A stretch of DNA of 64,000 bases from Cryobacterium glaciale (lineage in GTDB: Bacteria > Actinomycetota > Actinomycetes > Actinomycetales > Microbacteriaceae): positions 62,001 to 126,000 of the forward strand of contig NZ_SOEY01000008.1 of assembly GCF_004402535.1 (NCBI RefSeq). Reading direction: 5' to 3'. The notes under the pieces were generated by a model, which saw only the letters and a program-made list of their open reading frames with translations, was not told the origin of the DNA and did not search any database. Positions 1 to 9,517 of this stretch are shown piece after piece. Each line of letters opens with the position of its first letter. The first letter of the stretch is position 1. Both the position numbers and the translations under genes were made by a program.

Positions 1-1
1 A

Positions 2-580
2 CTCGAGGTTCGCGTGACGCGGCCAGAGCTGGTCGGCCGTAAGGCCGCTCAGCTTCCAGAGCGTGTGGAACAGGGCGTCACCAACCAGCAGCACGGACTG
101 TTCGAACAGGCCGCCCGAATACTGGGCCGACACCTGCCCCGCATGGTCCTGCTTGGCCGCCGCAGGAATGAGCACGGTCACCGCGGCGAGCCGCCCGAGC
201 GTTGAAGCGGCCGCCGTGGTCAGTGCCAGAATGCTCGCGCCCACGCCGTGCGCCGTCTCGGCGGCACGCACTATGGCGCCCGTCGTTCCGGATCCGCTCG
301 CGACCAGCAACACGTCGCCGGCAGCGATCGCCGGGCTGGTCACCTCGCCGACCACGTGCACGTCCAGGCCGAGGTGCATGAGCCGCATCGCGGTCATCTT
401 GAGCGCCAACCCGGAGCGGCCGGCCCCGAGCACGAACACTCGCGGTGCCGCAGCGAGCAGACTCGCCGCATCATCCAGTGACGAAGCGGATGCCCGCAGC
501 GCGTCGACGACGCGGCTGTTCTCGGCGAAAATGAGGCCGAGGGCATCCGCTGTTGTCGGGGTGGTTGTCATTTCGGTCAT
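2..580 (-). CDS. hxlB: 6-phospho-3-hexuloisomerase (partial, 3' end outside the window)
   Basis: Translating the minus strand from the ATG at 580 gives 193 codons with no stop before the window edge. The protein has a SIS (sugar isomerase) fold signature: a glycine-rich VFVLGAGRSG segment near residue 50, VASGSGTTGA near residue 95 and the HxlB-like C-terminal LWPRHANLE. HxlB converts 3-hexulose-6-phosphate to fructose-6-phosphate in the ribulose monophosphate pathway, used for formaldehyde fixation or run in reverse for ribose-5-phosphate supply. GGAG lies nine bases before the ATG. It is divergent from the HATPase-LuxR gene at 694, which may regulate it (inference). Only the last few residues should be missing. 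The hexulose-phosphate synthase partner is not in the window. Confidence 0.85.
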   Translation of the reverse strand, partial: MTEMTTTPTTADALGLIFAENSRVVDALRASASSLDDAASLLAAAPRVFVLGAGRSGLALKMTAMRLMHLGLDVHVVGEVTSPAIAAGDVLLVASGSGTTGAIVRAAETAHGVGASILALTTAAASTLGRLAAVTVLIPAAAKQDHAGQVSAQYSGGLFEQSVLLVGDALFHTLWKLSGLTADQLWPRHANLE

Positions 581-693
581 AGGTCAATGCTCCACTCTTT
601 CGAGCGGGTATGCGGCCCGCCAAACGAACGGTTTAACTACCCAAACGGATAGCGATGGGCGGGCCTGGAGGATGGCTCGGATAGGCTGAGGGC

Positions 694-1557
694 ATGACTT
701 TCCCCGTCGACTCCACCGTGCAGGCCGCGCAGGCCGCGCAGGCCGCGCAAACCGCGCAGACCGCCCGCACCGCGGCCGCCGAACGCTCCAAACTCATCGC
801 CGACCTCACCGATGCGCACGCGACGACGCTGGAATCGCTGCTCGCCGTGCTGCGCTCGGGCAGTACGAGCGACACCATTGCCCGGCAGAAGGCCACCGAA
901 CTGGCCGCCGCCGCGATGGTGGCCCTGCGTGCGGTGAGCGACCTCGATCGCAGCCTCACCGAGGAACCCGTGGCCCGCGCCTTCGAACGCCTCAAGAACG
1001 ACCTGCGCCCGCTCGTGCGTTTTGGCGACCTCGACGTGCAGTTCATCGAGCCGCCGGTCAACGGGCGCGCACTGCCCGGCGAGGTCGCCCACGAAGCCCG
1101 GGCTATCGTGCGCGGCGCCGTGCTCGCCCTGGTCGAGCAGGCCGGCGTGGGCCGGGTGCGCGTGCAGTGGGACTGCGACGGCAGCAACCTGCTCATCCGC
1201 ATTCGCGACGACGGACCGGGCGACCTCGACGCCGAGGTGCCGAGCGTGCGCCAGCTGGCCGCCCGCGTCGTCGCGCTCAGCGGCTCGCTCAATGTCGAGG
1301 CGACTGCGGGCTGGGGATCCGAGATGGCGGTGTCGCTGCCGCTCGACGCCCCGACGGCATCTGTCACTGCCGCGGCGGCCTGGGGCCTCAGCCCGCGCGA
1401 ACGCGGCGTGCTCGAACTCGTCGCCTCGGGAGCGCGCAACAAGGCGATAGCCGAGGCGCTGACCATCAGCGAGAACACCGTGAAGTTCCACGTGGCCAAC
1501 CTGCTGCGCAAGGTCGGCGCTTCGACCCGCGCCGAGCTGGCCGCCCTCGCCCGCTGA
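694..1557 (+). CDS. HATPase-like / LuxR helix-turn-helix transcriptional regulator
   Basis: A 287-residue protein. Residues about 1-30 are an Ala/Gln-rich stretch encoded by imperfect 9-bp repeats. Residues about 125-212 look like a histidine-kinase-type ATPase fold, with IRDDGPGDLD as N/G1-box-like and GWGSEMAVSLPL as G2-like. Residues about 222-285 are a clear LuxR HTH (LSPRERGVLELVASGARNKA, then SENTVKFHVANLLRKVGAS). There is no receiver domain and no phosphoacceptor His. A TAGGCT box at 682-687 sits close to the ATG, so the transcript may be leaderless. It probably controls the divergent hxlB gene, which is inference from position. The HTH call is firm; ligand or ATP binding by the middle domain is not. 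Confidence 0.75.
   Translation: MTFPVDSTVQAAQAAQAAQTAQTARTAAAERSKLIADLTDAHATTLESLLAVLRSGSTSDTIARQKATELAAAAMVALRAVSDLDRSLTEEPVARAFERLKNDLRPLVRFGDLDVQFIEPPVNGRALPGEVAHEARAIVRGAVLALVEQAGVGRVRVQWDCDGSNLLIRIRDDGPGDLDAEVPSVRQLAARVVALSGSLNVEATAGWGSEMAVSLPLDAPTASVTAAAAWGLSPRERGVLELVASGARNKAIAEALTISENTVKFHVANLLRKVGASTRAELAALAR
720..764 (+). repeat. Imperfect 9-bp tandem repeat encoding an Ala/Gln tract
   Basis: Units of GCAGGCCGC and close variants repeat about five times near the 5' end of the regulator gene and encode QAAQAAQAAQTAQ-like residues. Such a tract can change length by slippage in steps of three codons without breaking the frame. Confidence 0.7.
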
Positions 1558-1621
1558 GCGGATGCCCCCGGTTCGCCGAACGGATGCCCCGCGCGCGTTC
1601 ACCGCGCCAGCTGCCGTTCGT

Positions 1622-1643
1622 CGCGCCACCTATGTGTGGCGCG
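1622..1643. terminator. Hairpin after the LuxR-type gene, possible terminator
   Basis: CGCGCCAC at 1622-1629 and GTGGCGCG at 1636-1643 form a perfect 8-bp stem with a 6-base loop, 64 bases past the regulator stop. No T tract follows, so it would be a weak or factor-dependent terminator. Confidence 0.35.
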
Positions 1644-1751
1644 GTGGCCTACAACGGGCGCGGTGACCACGACTACGGCCCGCTCCTGCGGCCCGGAAAG
1701 CCCCCGGGCGCGCAACCCGCGCTAGGGTGGAGGAGTCAGAAGACACACAAA

Positions 1752-3516
<1,765 letters not shown>

Positions 3517-3687
3517 TCGCTGATCGCGCTGCCGCCTGATCTCGCGAGCGGGCGCATCCGTTCACCGAACCACGAGCCCGGGGCCGGTTTTCACCAGGCA
3601 CTCGCGGTTCGGCGAGCGCAGCCCCCGTCGAACTCGGGCAAGCAGGACGATACTGGGCGGCAGAATGACTCGCTCCAGGAGGTACTC

Positions 3688-4029
3688 ATGCCGACAGACT
3701 TTGAGTTCCGTACGATCTGGCGCGTCGCGGGCAGCTGCGCCGAGGTGGCAGCGGCGCTGGCGAACGCGCGCGACCTGCCCCGGTGGTGGCCGGCCGTCTA
3801 CCTGCAGGCCCGGCCGATCGAGTTCAGCCCGGCCGAGGGTGCTGGCGCGCTGTGTGATCTGCACACCAAGGGGCTGGCTGCCGTACACCCTGCGCTGGAC
3901 GCTGGCGCAGACCGAGCCGCCGCAGCCCACCTTTCGGCGCCGAGCGCGCGCCGCCGCGCAGGTCGCGGCGCAGGTCGCAGCACCCCGGAACAGCGATGTC
4001 GAGCTGCAGTGGGGCCGCGATCGGGTCGG
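3688..4029 (+). pseudogene. SRPBCC (polyketide cyclase-like) family gene, frameshifted and truncated
   Basis: A strong AGGAGG site precedes the ATG at 3688. The first 60 residues look like an SRPBCC/START-fold small-molecule-binding protein (FEFRTIWRVAGSCAEVAAAL, then LPRWWPAVYL). At the GGGG run 3870-3873 the family-like sequence jumps frame: removing one G joins HTKG to WLPYTLRWTLAQTE. Beyond about 3915 neither frame shows further family-like sequence, and the C-terminal half expected of a ~150-residue protein is missing before the convergent gene at 4040. One extra base plus loss of the 3' half fits decay, although a homopolymer sequencing error could explain the frameshift alone. Confidence 0.6.
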
Positions 4030-4039
4030 CGACAGACGG

Positions 4040-4507
4040 CTACTTGCTGAACAGACGACCGAAGAAACCCTTCTTCTTGGTCCAGCCGTTCTGTTCCAGA
4101 AACGCGAACAGGGGCGTCTTGATCTGCGAGGTCGAGAAGGAGTAGGCCAGAACGGGTGAGACCCCGTTCTTCGTCTTGTTGATCCCGCCGAATTCGAAGC
4201 TGGCCTGCTTGCTCGACGACTTTCCGGACGACGTGCTCGTACCGAAGGAAAGTCCCCCGCCGTTCACGGAGACGCTCGTTGAAGTCTGCTTCTCGGTGTA
4301 ATCGTAGGTGCCGTCCTTCTCGTCGAAGGAGACGATGATCTTGTACTTCTTGTCGATCGCGGCCGCTTCGGTCGGGTACAGCGAGACAGCACTCACGATG
4401 TCCCACTGACCGACCAGGGTCTTGCCCTTCGCCTCGAAGGTATATGGTTCGCCGTCAATGTTGAGCGACGGAACGAGCGCGAGCAAATCTTTCACAGTGG
4501 TGGTCAT
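4040..4507 (-). CDS. Hypothetical protein
   Basis: A 155-residue protein that I do not recognise. It has no signal peptide or membrane span. It is rich in Ser, Thr, Lys and Gly in the middle (SVSVNGGGLSFGTSTSSGKSSS, residues about 90-110), and the C-terminus is basic-aromatic (KKKGFFGRLFSK). Aromatic and charged residues alternate in a way that suggests beta strands. The start at 4507 gives MTTTVKDLLALVPSL; longer in-frame extensions run through low-quality GC-rich sequence. It converges on the SRPBCC pseudogene. Codon use looks like ordinary genes, so a real protein is likely. Confidence 0.6.
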   Translation of the reverse strand: MTTTVKDLLALVPSLNIDGEPYTFEAKGKTLVGQWDIVSAVSLYPTEAAAIDKKYKIIVSFDEKDGTYDYTEKQTSTSVSVNGGGLSFGTSTSSGKSSSKQASFEFGGINKTKNGVSPVLAYSFSTSQIKTPLFAFLEQNGWTKKKGFFGRLFSK

Positions 4508-4717
4508 GCCTTGAGCATAAAGTCGCTCCGGTCGTGGCCGCCCCCTCCCCTTCGGGGCTGCGTCACGTTCAGGGCTCGGTGAGCGGATGCCGCGGGAGTC
4601 GTCGCCGCGGGTATTCTCGAGGTACCAGTCGTCGCTCGGGGAGGCGTATTCGCGCAGCTTCTCGTCGGAAACGCGAGCAGCAGGCTTTTCCCATGGTGCC
4701 GGTACCAGAATTCCGCC

Positions 4718-5311
4718 ATGACCCCCGCGAACGCGACGCTGCGCCTGGTGCGCCCCGACGGCGGCGAGAAGCACCCGGAGACCACGCGGCAGACGCGGCC
4801 GGGCACCACGCGCACCCTGTTCCAGCGCGGCCGCAAGATCCTGATTCCGCTGGCCGTCGCTTGGCTCGTGATGGCCGCCCTGGCTGCCGTGCTGCTGGTC
4901 ACCTAAACGAAGCCGAGCACCCCGCTCGGTGACACGGCCGCCGTGCCCGGCGGGCTCGCCCGCATCAGCGCAGTCATACCGCTCGAAACCGACGGTTGGG
5001 TGCCGCCTCGCTCAGCCGACCGCCTCGCCGACCCCGCCGAGCCGGGCGCCCACCGCGTGCGCATCCTGCTCGAGCTCACCACAGCGGATGCCGCCGGCCT
5101 CACTTTCGACGCCGCCGACTACTCGCTGTCCGGCGTCGGCTCTCGTGCAACAGCGTTCTGGGTCGACCCGGGCCGGCAAGACACGCCGGCCGGGACATCT
5201 GTTCTGGCGACGCTGGTTTTCGAGATCCCGAACCGGGCGATCACCCTGGTTCTCGACGGCCCGCAGGGAGCGCGTCTGTCACTCGGCACCGCGCACCACA
5301 CCGAGCCCTGA
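4718..5311 (+). pseudogene. Membrane-anchored protein gene interrupted by an in-frame stop
   Basis: From the ATG at 4718 the frame encodes 62 residues ending in a hydrophobic segment (ILIPLAVAWLVMAALAAVLLV), then TAA at 4904-4906. The same frame stays open after the stop to 5311 and encodes about 130 residues of compact, beta-rich sequence. Read together it would be a single-span protein of about 197 residues with an extracytoplasmic immunoglobulin-like domain, similar in layout to DUF4352-type proteins. The simplest reading is a nonsense mutation. A separate downstream gene starting near 4943 is possible but has no good ribosome-binding site. Confidence 0.5.
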
Positions 5312-5410
5312 CCCATCCCCGAAATTGGGGGTAATTCGCTCCTCCACACGCGGCTACCCCGGCTGGGAGCAACCGGGCAGCATGGTCGCATTCCAACTGT
5401 GGAGGTCGTC

Positions 5411-6403
5411 ATGACAACCGGATTCGACACACGAGAACAGCCCACCATAACAACCATGGCCCACCTGACCGTGCACGTTTTCGGCAACCTGACCATTCGA
5501 CGCGGGCCGGTCGTGCTGCACGCCCACCAGCTGGGCGGTCCCAAACCCCGTCAGATTCTCGAGATTCTGCTTGTGCATCTCGGGCAGCCGGTTTCCAAGG
5601 ACCGCCTGATCGAACTTCTCTGGGGTGCCAGCGCCCCGGTCGAAGCTTTGCCCACCCTCGAAAGCTATGTGAGCGTGCTGCGCCGCCACCTGCAGCCCGG
5701 CGCGGGAAAATTCGGCCCACTCCAGACCACGACCGGCGGTTACGTCCTCGACCGCGACCTGGTCGAGGTCGACCTCGACCAGTTCGATGTCCTGCTGCAA
5801 CGCGCCCAGAAGACCATTCCTGGCCTCGCCTACCCCTTGCTGCTGCGCGCCCTCGACCTCGCCAATGCTCCGCTGCTCGGCGACGAACTCGTGCCGGCCT
5901 GGGCGTCAGATGCGCGCGACCTGCACGCCGCACGACTCACCGGTGCCCGCATTCTCGCCTCGGAGACCGCCGCGGCGTTGCACCGCATGGATGATGCCCT
6001 CGAGTTGGCGAATCTGGCGCTGGCTGATGAACCGCTGAACGAACGAGCCTGGACGGCCCTAGTGCTCGGACTCGAAGCGAGCGGGCGCAACGCCGAGGGC
6101 CTGCAGGCCTTCGACCGGTGTCGCCACGCTATGCAGAACGAGTTGGGCTGCGCTCCTGGCCCGATTCTGCGGGCGGCCCAGCTGCGGCTGCTGCGCGCGA
6201 CGGCCGACGGCGACGGCGAGCTGGCCAACGTGCTCTCGGCCCTGCTCATGTTGCACGAGCAACTCCGCCCGGCGCCCGCGACCGGGCCGGTTTCCCGGCC
6301 TGCCGCCACTACTTCTCCCCGACCAGAGCCGGTCGCGGATTCCCTCCGGGAGGCTACTGATGTTGTCACGTCATTTTTGCGACGCGCCGTCGCTCGCGCT
6401 TGA
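5411..6403 (+). CDS. SARP/AfsR-type transcriptional regulator with BTAD domain
   Basis: A 330-residue protein. Residues about 17-105 form the OmpR-like winged helix typical of SARP regulators (LGGPKPRQILEILLVHLGQPVSKDRLIELLW). Residues about 110-255 form the bacterial transcriptional activation domain (VEVDLDQFDVLLQRA, then ASGRNAEGLQAFDRCRHAMQNELG). The Pro-rich tail carries no ATPase or TPR domain. The ATG at 5411 has GGAGG five bases upstream and is preferred over a GTG at 5399. It opens the accessory region and lies just ahead of a two-component system, so it may activate the oxidase genes; this is positional inference only. Confidence 0.85.
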   Translation: MTTGFDTREQPTITTMAHLTVHVFGNLTIRRGPVVLHAHQLGGPKPRQILEILLVHLGQPVSKDRLIELLWGASAPVEALPTLESYVSVLRRHLQPGAGKFGPLQTTTGGYVLDRDLVEVDLDQFDVLLQRAQKTIPGLAYPLLLRALDLANAPLLGDELVPAWASDARDLHAARLTGARILASETAAALHRMDDALELANLALADEPLNERAWTALVLGLEASGRNAEGLQAFDRCRHAMQNELGCAPGPILRAAQLRLLRATADGDGELANVLSALLMLHEQLRPAPATGPVSRPAATTSPRPEPVADSLREATDVVTSFLRRAVARA

Positions 6404-6562
6404 GCCGGCAACTCGCCGGCCCACATGCCTACCATATGGGGGGCAAAAGAAACAGTACTCGACAAAAACTCATATTGTACTGAAACTGGTGTCGCCAACC
6501 GGAACAGTGCCGTGCTGTCCGTCAACGTCGAGGCTTGGGAACGGGCAGAGAGGTCACCGCAA

Positions 6563-7288
6563 ATGACCGCGCAGATGTCCCCTCGCGAACCCAGCGTGCA
6601 GGGCACAACAGCGACCGCGTCTTTGCCCCAGTCCACGACCGCACAGATTCGCATTCTCATCGTCGACGACCACACCACTTTTGCCGAGCTGCTCACCGGT
6701 TCCCTCAATCGTGAATCCGACCTCTGCAGCGTCGGCTCAGCCAATAGCGTGGCCAGTGGCATCACCGCATGCTTGGCACTGGTCCCCGACGTCGTCGTCA
6801 TGGACTACCACCTGCCCGACGGCAGCGGCCTCGTCGCGGCCACGGCCATCCTTGCCCGCGCGCCACACACCCGCATCGTCATTCTCACCGGGGACCCGGC
6901 GCTGGAAGCCCTCGAACAGGCCGCCGCTATCGGTGTCTGCGCCTTCCTGCCCAAGGACGGCTCCCTCGCGACGGTGCTCGACACCCTGCGGCACGCGCGC
7001 ATCGGCGGTTTCATCGTGCATCCCTCACTCGTGAGTCTGCTGAGCGCACGGCGTCGGCAGCACAGCGAAGACATCCCGTTTCCCGACCTGACGAAACGTG
7101 AGCTCGCTGTGCTCCGGCTCATGGGCGAGGGCTCCGACGTGCGGGCCAACGCCAAGGTTCTCGGCATTTCCGAGAACACCTGTCGCGGCTATGTCAAGGC
7201 CATCCTCGGCAAGCTCGGCGCTCATTCGCAGCTGGAGGCCGTCGTGATCGCGACCCGACTCGGTCTGGTGCCGGCCCAGCATGTCTAA
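6563..7288 (+). CDS. NarL/LuxR-family response regulator
   Basis: A 241-residue protein with a receiver domain at about 30-150 (ILIVDDHTTFAELL, phosphoacceptor Asp81 in VVMDYHLPDGSG) and a C-terminal LuxR HTH (LTKRELAVLRLMGEG, SENTCRGYVKAILGKLG). The start at 6563 is chosen because GAGAGG lies nine bases upstream. The frame stays open back to 6425, but that 46-residue extension is not receiver-like and has no ribosome-binding site. Its last eight bases overlap the histidine kinase gene, so the two are co-translated partners. Confidence 0.92.
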   Translation: MTAQMSPREPSVQGTTATASLPQSTTAQIRILIVDDHTTFAELLTGSLNRESDLCSVGSANSVASGITACLALVPDVVVMDYHLPDGSGLVAATAILARAPHTRIVILTGDPALEALEQAAAIGVCAFLPKDGSLATVLDTLRHARIGGFIVHPSLVSLLSARRRQHSEDIPFPDLTKRELAVLRLMGEGSDVRANAKVLGISENTCRGYVKAILGKLGAHSQLEAVVIATRLGLVPAQHV

Positions 7289-8636
7289 GTGGGCACCAGC
7301 GCAGCCTCGAGCCAGCAGCAGCGACCGCGCCCGGTCGACAGAACGCTCCGAGGTTCGCGCCGCGGTGAGTCGATTTCTCGCGGTGGGCATATTCGCGATG
7401 GTTTTCGTGGCTGTACCGGCCGCCCTCTGGGTGCGTGAACTCTCCGAGCGTAACGCCATGGACAATGCCATCCAGCACGCCCAACGCCTTGCCGACTACT
7501 CCGTCGGGCCTATCCTTTCCGATGCCGTCCTCGCGGGTGACCCCGGCGCGACCCGGCGGCTGGATGAGCGGTTGGCCCCCCGCATCTCCGATGGATCGAT
7601 TGTGCGCGTCAAGGTGTGGGATCCCGCAGGCCGCATTGTGTACTCCGACCTTCCGGAGTTGATCGGCCAGGAATTCACACTTCCGACCTGGGCGCCCGAG
7701 CTGCTCGCCGACGGTAAGGGGCGAGCAACCCTGGGGCTGCATAAGGACCCCGGCGACGAAAACGAGACCGAGGCCGGCGAGCTGGTCGAGGTCTACGTGC
7801 GCGCCTCATCGGCGAGCGGTGACCCCCTCATCTTCGAGGCCTACTTCAACGACGACGCGGTCCGCGACGAACAGAATGCTCTCGTAGTCGGCCTCATCCC
7901 CGCGTTCCTGCTGTCCCTCGGTGCCTTGCAGCTGGCCCAGCTGTTTCCGGCCGTACAACTGGCGCGGCGCATCCAGGGCCACCAATCGACCAAGCGCCAA
8001 CTCCTGCAACACGCCATCGACGCGTCCGACCTGGAGCGCCAACGCATCGCCCGCGACCTGCACGACGACGTCATCCAGGATCTTGCCGGGCTGTCGTATG
8101 CCCTCGAGGCCGAAGAGCGGCACTCGACGCCGGAGAACCGTGCACTGTTCAGCCAGGCCAAAGCCATCCTGCAGAAAAACGTGCAAACCCTGCGGGCTAT
8201 GACCACTGCGCTGTATCCCCCCGACCTCGAAGAGCTCGGCCTGCCGGCCGCGCTGACCCGCCTGACCGCACCGCTGCTCGAGCACGGCATCGAAGTCAAG
8301 CTTCACATTCCGGCCAGCTGCGACATCGACCGCGACCGCGCCGCCATGTTCTACCGAGTAGCTCGCGAGGTGCTCACCAACACCATGAAGCATGCTCACG
8401 CGGGCGTTCTTGAACTCACCCTCATGCAGGACGACGACCGGACCATCCTGCTCATCCACGACAATGGCTGCGGATTTGATATCTCTGCGGGGGCCCCCGA
8501 CAATCACCTCGGCCTGCGCATCATGCGCGACACCATCCAGGTCGCCGGGGGCTCGCTCGAGGTGCGCTCCTGGATGGGCGGCGGCACCTCGGTCATGGCC
8601 ACTCTCGAGCGGGTTGCTCCCGCTCGAGTGCGCTAG
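7281..8636 (+). CDS. NarL-type sensor histidine kinase
   Basis: A 451-residue membrane kinase. Transmembrane helices lie at about 30-50 and 196-220 and bracket a ~140-residue extracytoplasmic sensor region. The HisKA_3 dimerisation/phosphoacceptor segment is ERQRIARDLHDDVIQDLAG with His261. The HATPase domain follows at about 350-445 (TNTMKHAH N-box, LLIHDNGCGFD G1, HLGLRIMRDTI). It phosphorylates the response regulator encoded immediately upstream. The extracytoplasmic domain is not a family I recognise, so the signal is unknown. Given the neighbours, an extracellular redox or metal cue is possible but unproven. Confidence 0.92.
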   Translation: MSKWAPAQPRASSSDRARSTERSEVRAAVSRFLAVGIFAMVFVAVPAALWVRELSERNAMDNAIQHAQRLADYSVGPILSDAVLAGDPGATRRLDERLAPRISDGSIVRVKVWDPAGRIVYSDLPELIGQEFTLPTWAPELLADGKGRATLGLHKDPGDENETEAGELVEVYVRASSASGDPLIFEAYFNDDAVRDEQNALVVGLIPAFLLSLGALQLAQLFPAVQLARRIQGHQSTKRQLLQHAIDASDLERQRIARDLHDDVIQDLAGLSYALEAEERHSTPENRALFSQAKAILQKNVQTLRAMTTALYPPDLEELGLPAALTRLTAPLLEHGIEVKLHIPASCDIDRDRAAMFYRVAREVLTNTMKHAHAGVLELTLMQDDDRTILLIHDNGCGFDISAGAPDNHLGLRIMRDTIQVAGGSLEVRSWMGGGTSVMATLERVAPARVR

Positions 8637-8735
8637 CCAGAAGACGGCGCCGCCGCGGCGGGAACAGGATCCACGCGGCGAAGGCCACGGTCACGCCCAG
8701 CACCGCCGCGAGGCCAATCGCGTAGACCGGGAATC
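8637..8735 (-). pseudogene. Remnant of a membrane-protein C-terminus
   Basis: On the minus strand, in a frame different from the oxidase pseudogene, these bases encode a hydrophobic helix followed by PPRRRRLLAS. This is a typical last transmembrane segment with a positive cytoplasmic tail. No start or upstream domain remains. The tail abuts the truncated multicopper oxidase, as if a deletion had fused the 5' part of one gene to the 3' end of another. Confidence 0.35.
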
Positions 8736-9419
8736 TGCAACGACCTCGAAGCGCATGATCTTATTGGTGTTCACAAAGTTGACGTTGTTCTTGTTGCTCA
8801 GATTCTTCAGTTCGATCTTCTGCCCCACCCGATACTTGCGAAAGTCGATCAGAATCTCGTACCGCTCGGCGGTGCCGTGGCGCCAGGAAGCAACCGGCTG
8901 CACGATCGGAACCATGCCACCATCGGTCGCGACGATATAGACAGGGTCGCCGGTCGACAGGGTCGGGCGATAGGAGCGGGAGATCGAGGCGACCAGCACG
9001 CGAAAGCGGTAGATACGCGGCTTGACCTTCATAGTCGGCCAGGGAACACCGTTGACCAGGATGATGTCGCCGTAGAGGCTACTGTGCAGCCGGTCGTTGT
9101 ATCCAAGCGATCCGTCGGCGTTGAACATGGCGTCGGAGATCATCAGCGGTACATCGAACTGGGCCTGGCCGAGTTTTTGGGTCAGCGCGTACTTGGCGAA
9201 CGGGCGGTCGGGGTCACCGTCATCGAAGCCGGTCTGGTACGGGGCGAGCACGGGTGGGCGGCGAAAGACGCCGGCATCGGGCACCGGCATATTTGCGGGA
9301 GCTAGCAGGCTTTGGGTGAGCAGTGGCACGGTCGGAACGACATTGTCGTTGCCCTCCATGCCGGCCAGTCCGAGCGCTCCGAAGGCGCCGAGCTGGAGGA
9401 CTTCCCTGCGTGATGTCAT
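8691..9419 (-). pseudogene. Multicopper oxidase gene with internal and C-terminal deletions
   Basis: The product starts like the intact oxidase encoded at 12361 (Tat-type MTSRREVLQLGAFGA, then SLLAPANMPVP and GVFRRPP). After LTQKLGQ it jumps to FDVPLMISDAMF, skipping about 130 residues that hold the HLHG and WYHDHNH copper ligands. It follows the paralogue to about VADS, then runs 12 unrelated residues to a stop, losing the C-terminal HPVHIH and HCHNLVH motifs. No copper ligand remains, so it cannot be an oxidase. In the intact gene two similar short sequences (CAGGGCAAGTTC and CAGGGCGAGTTC) sit exactly at the internal deletion ends, which suggests recombination between short repeats. Confidence 0.85.
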
Positions 9420-9464
9420 GACCTCTCCTCAAGGCTTTGTGCGTGTGTGGTGGTGCTGGTGGGA

Positions 9465-9496
9465 CCGGCCGGCGACTGGATCCAGTCGCCGGCCGG
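9465..9496 (-). terminator. Perfect 32-bp palindrome after the FN3/Ig-like gene
   Basis: Arms 9465-9480 (CCGGCCGGCGACTGGA) and 9481-9496 are exact reverse complements, giving a 16-bp stem with a GGATCC centre. It lies 22 bases past the stop of the minus-strand gene ending at 9518 and before the oxidase pseudogene. No clear T tract follows. A related hairpin follows the peroxidase gene at 16225-16256, so it is likely a terminator or an RNA-stability/processing element. Confidence 0.7.
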
Positions 9497-9517
9497 GTTA
9501 AGCGGATCAGGTAGCTC

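Noticed and set aside
63-689. 208-residue plus-strand reading frame
   Set aside because: It is antisense to hxlB, Arg/Ala/Ser-rich and family-less; the minus strand encodes a clear SIS isomerase.
633-1629. Two long minus-strand frames opposite the LuxR-type gene
   Set aside because: GC-rich antisense shadows; the plus strand has a recognisable HTH protein.
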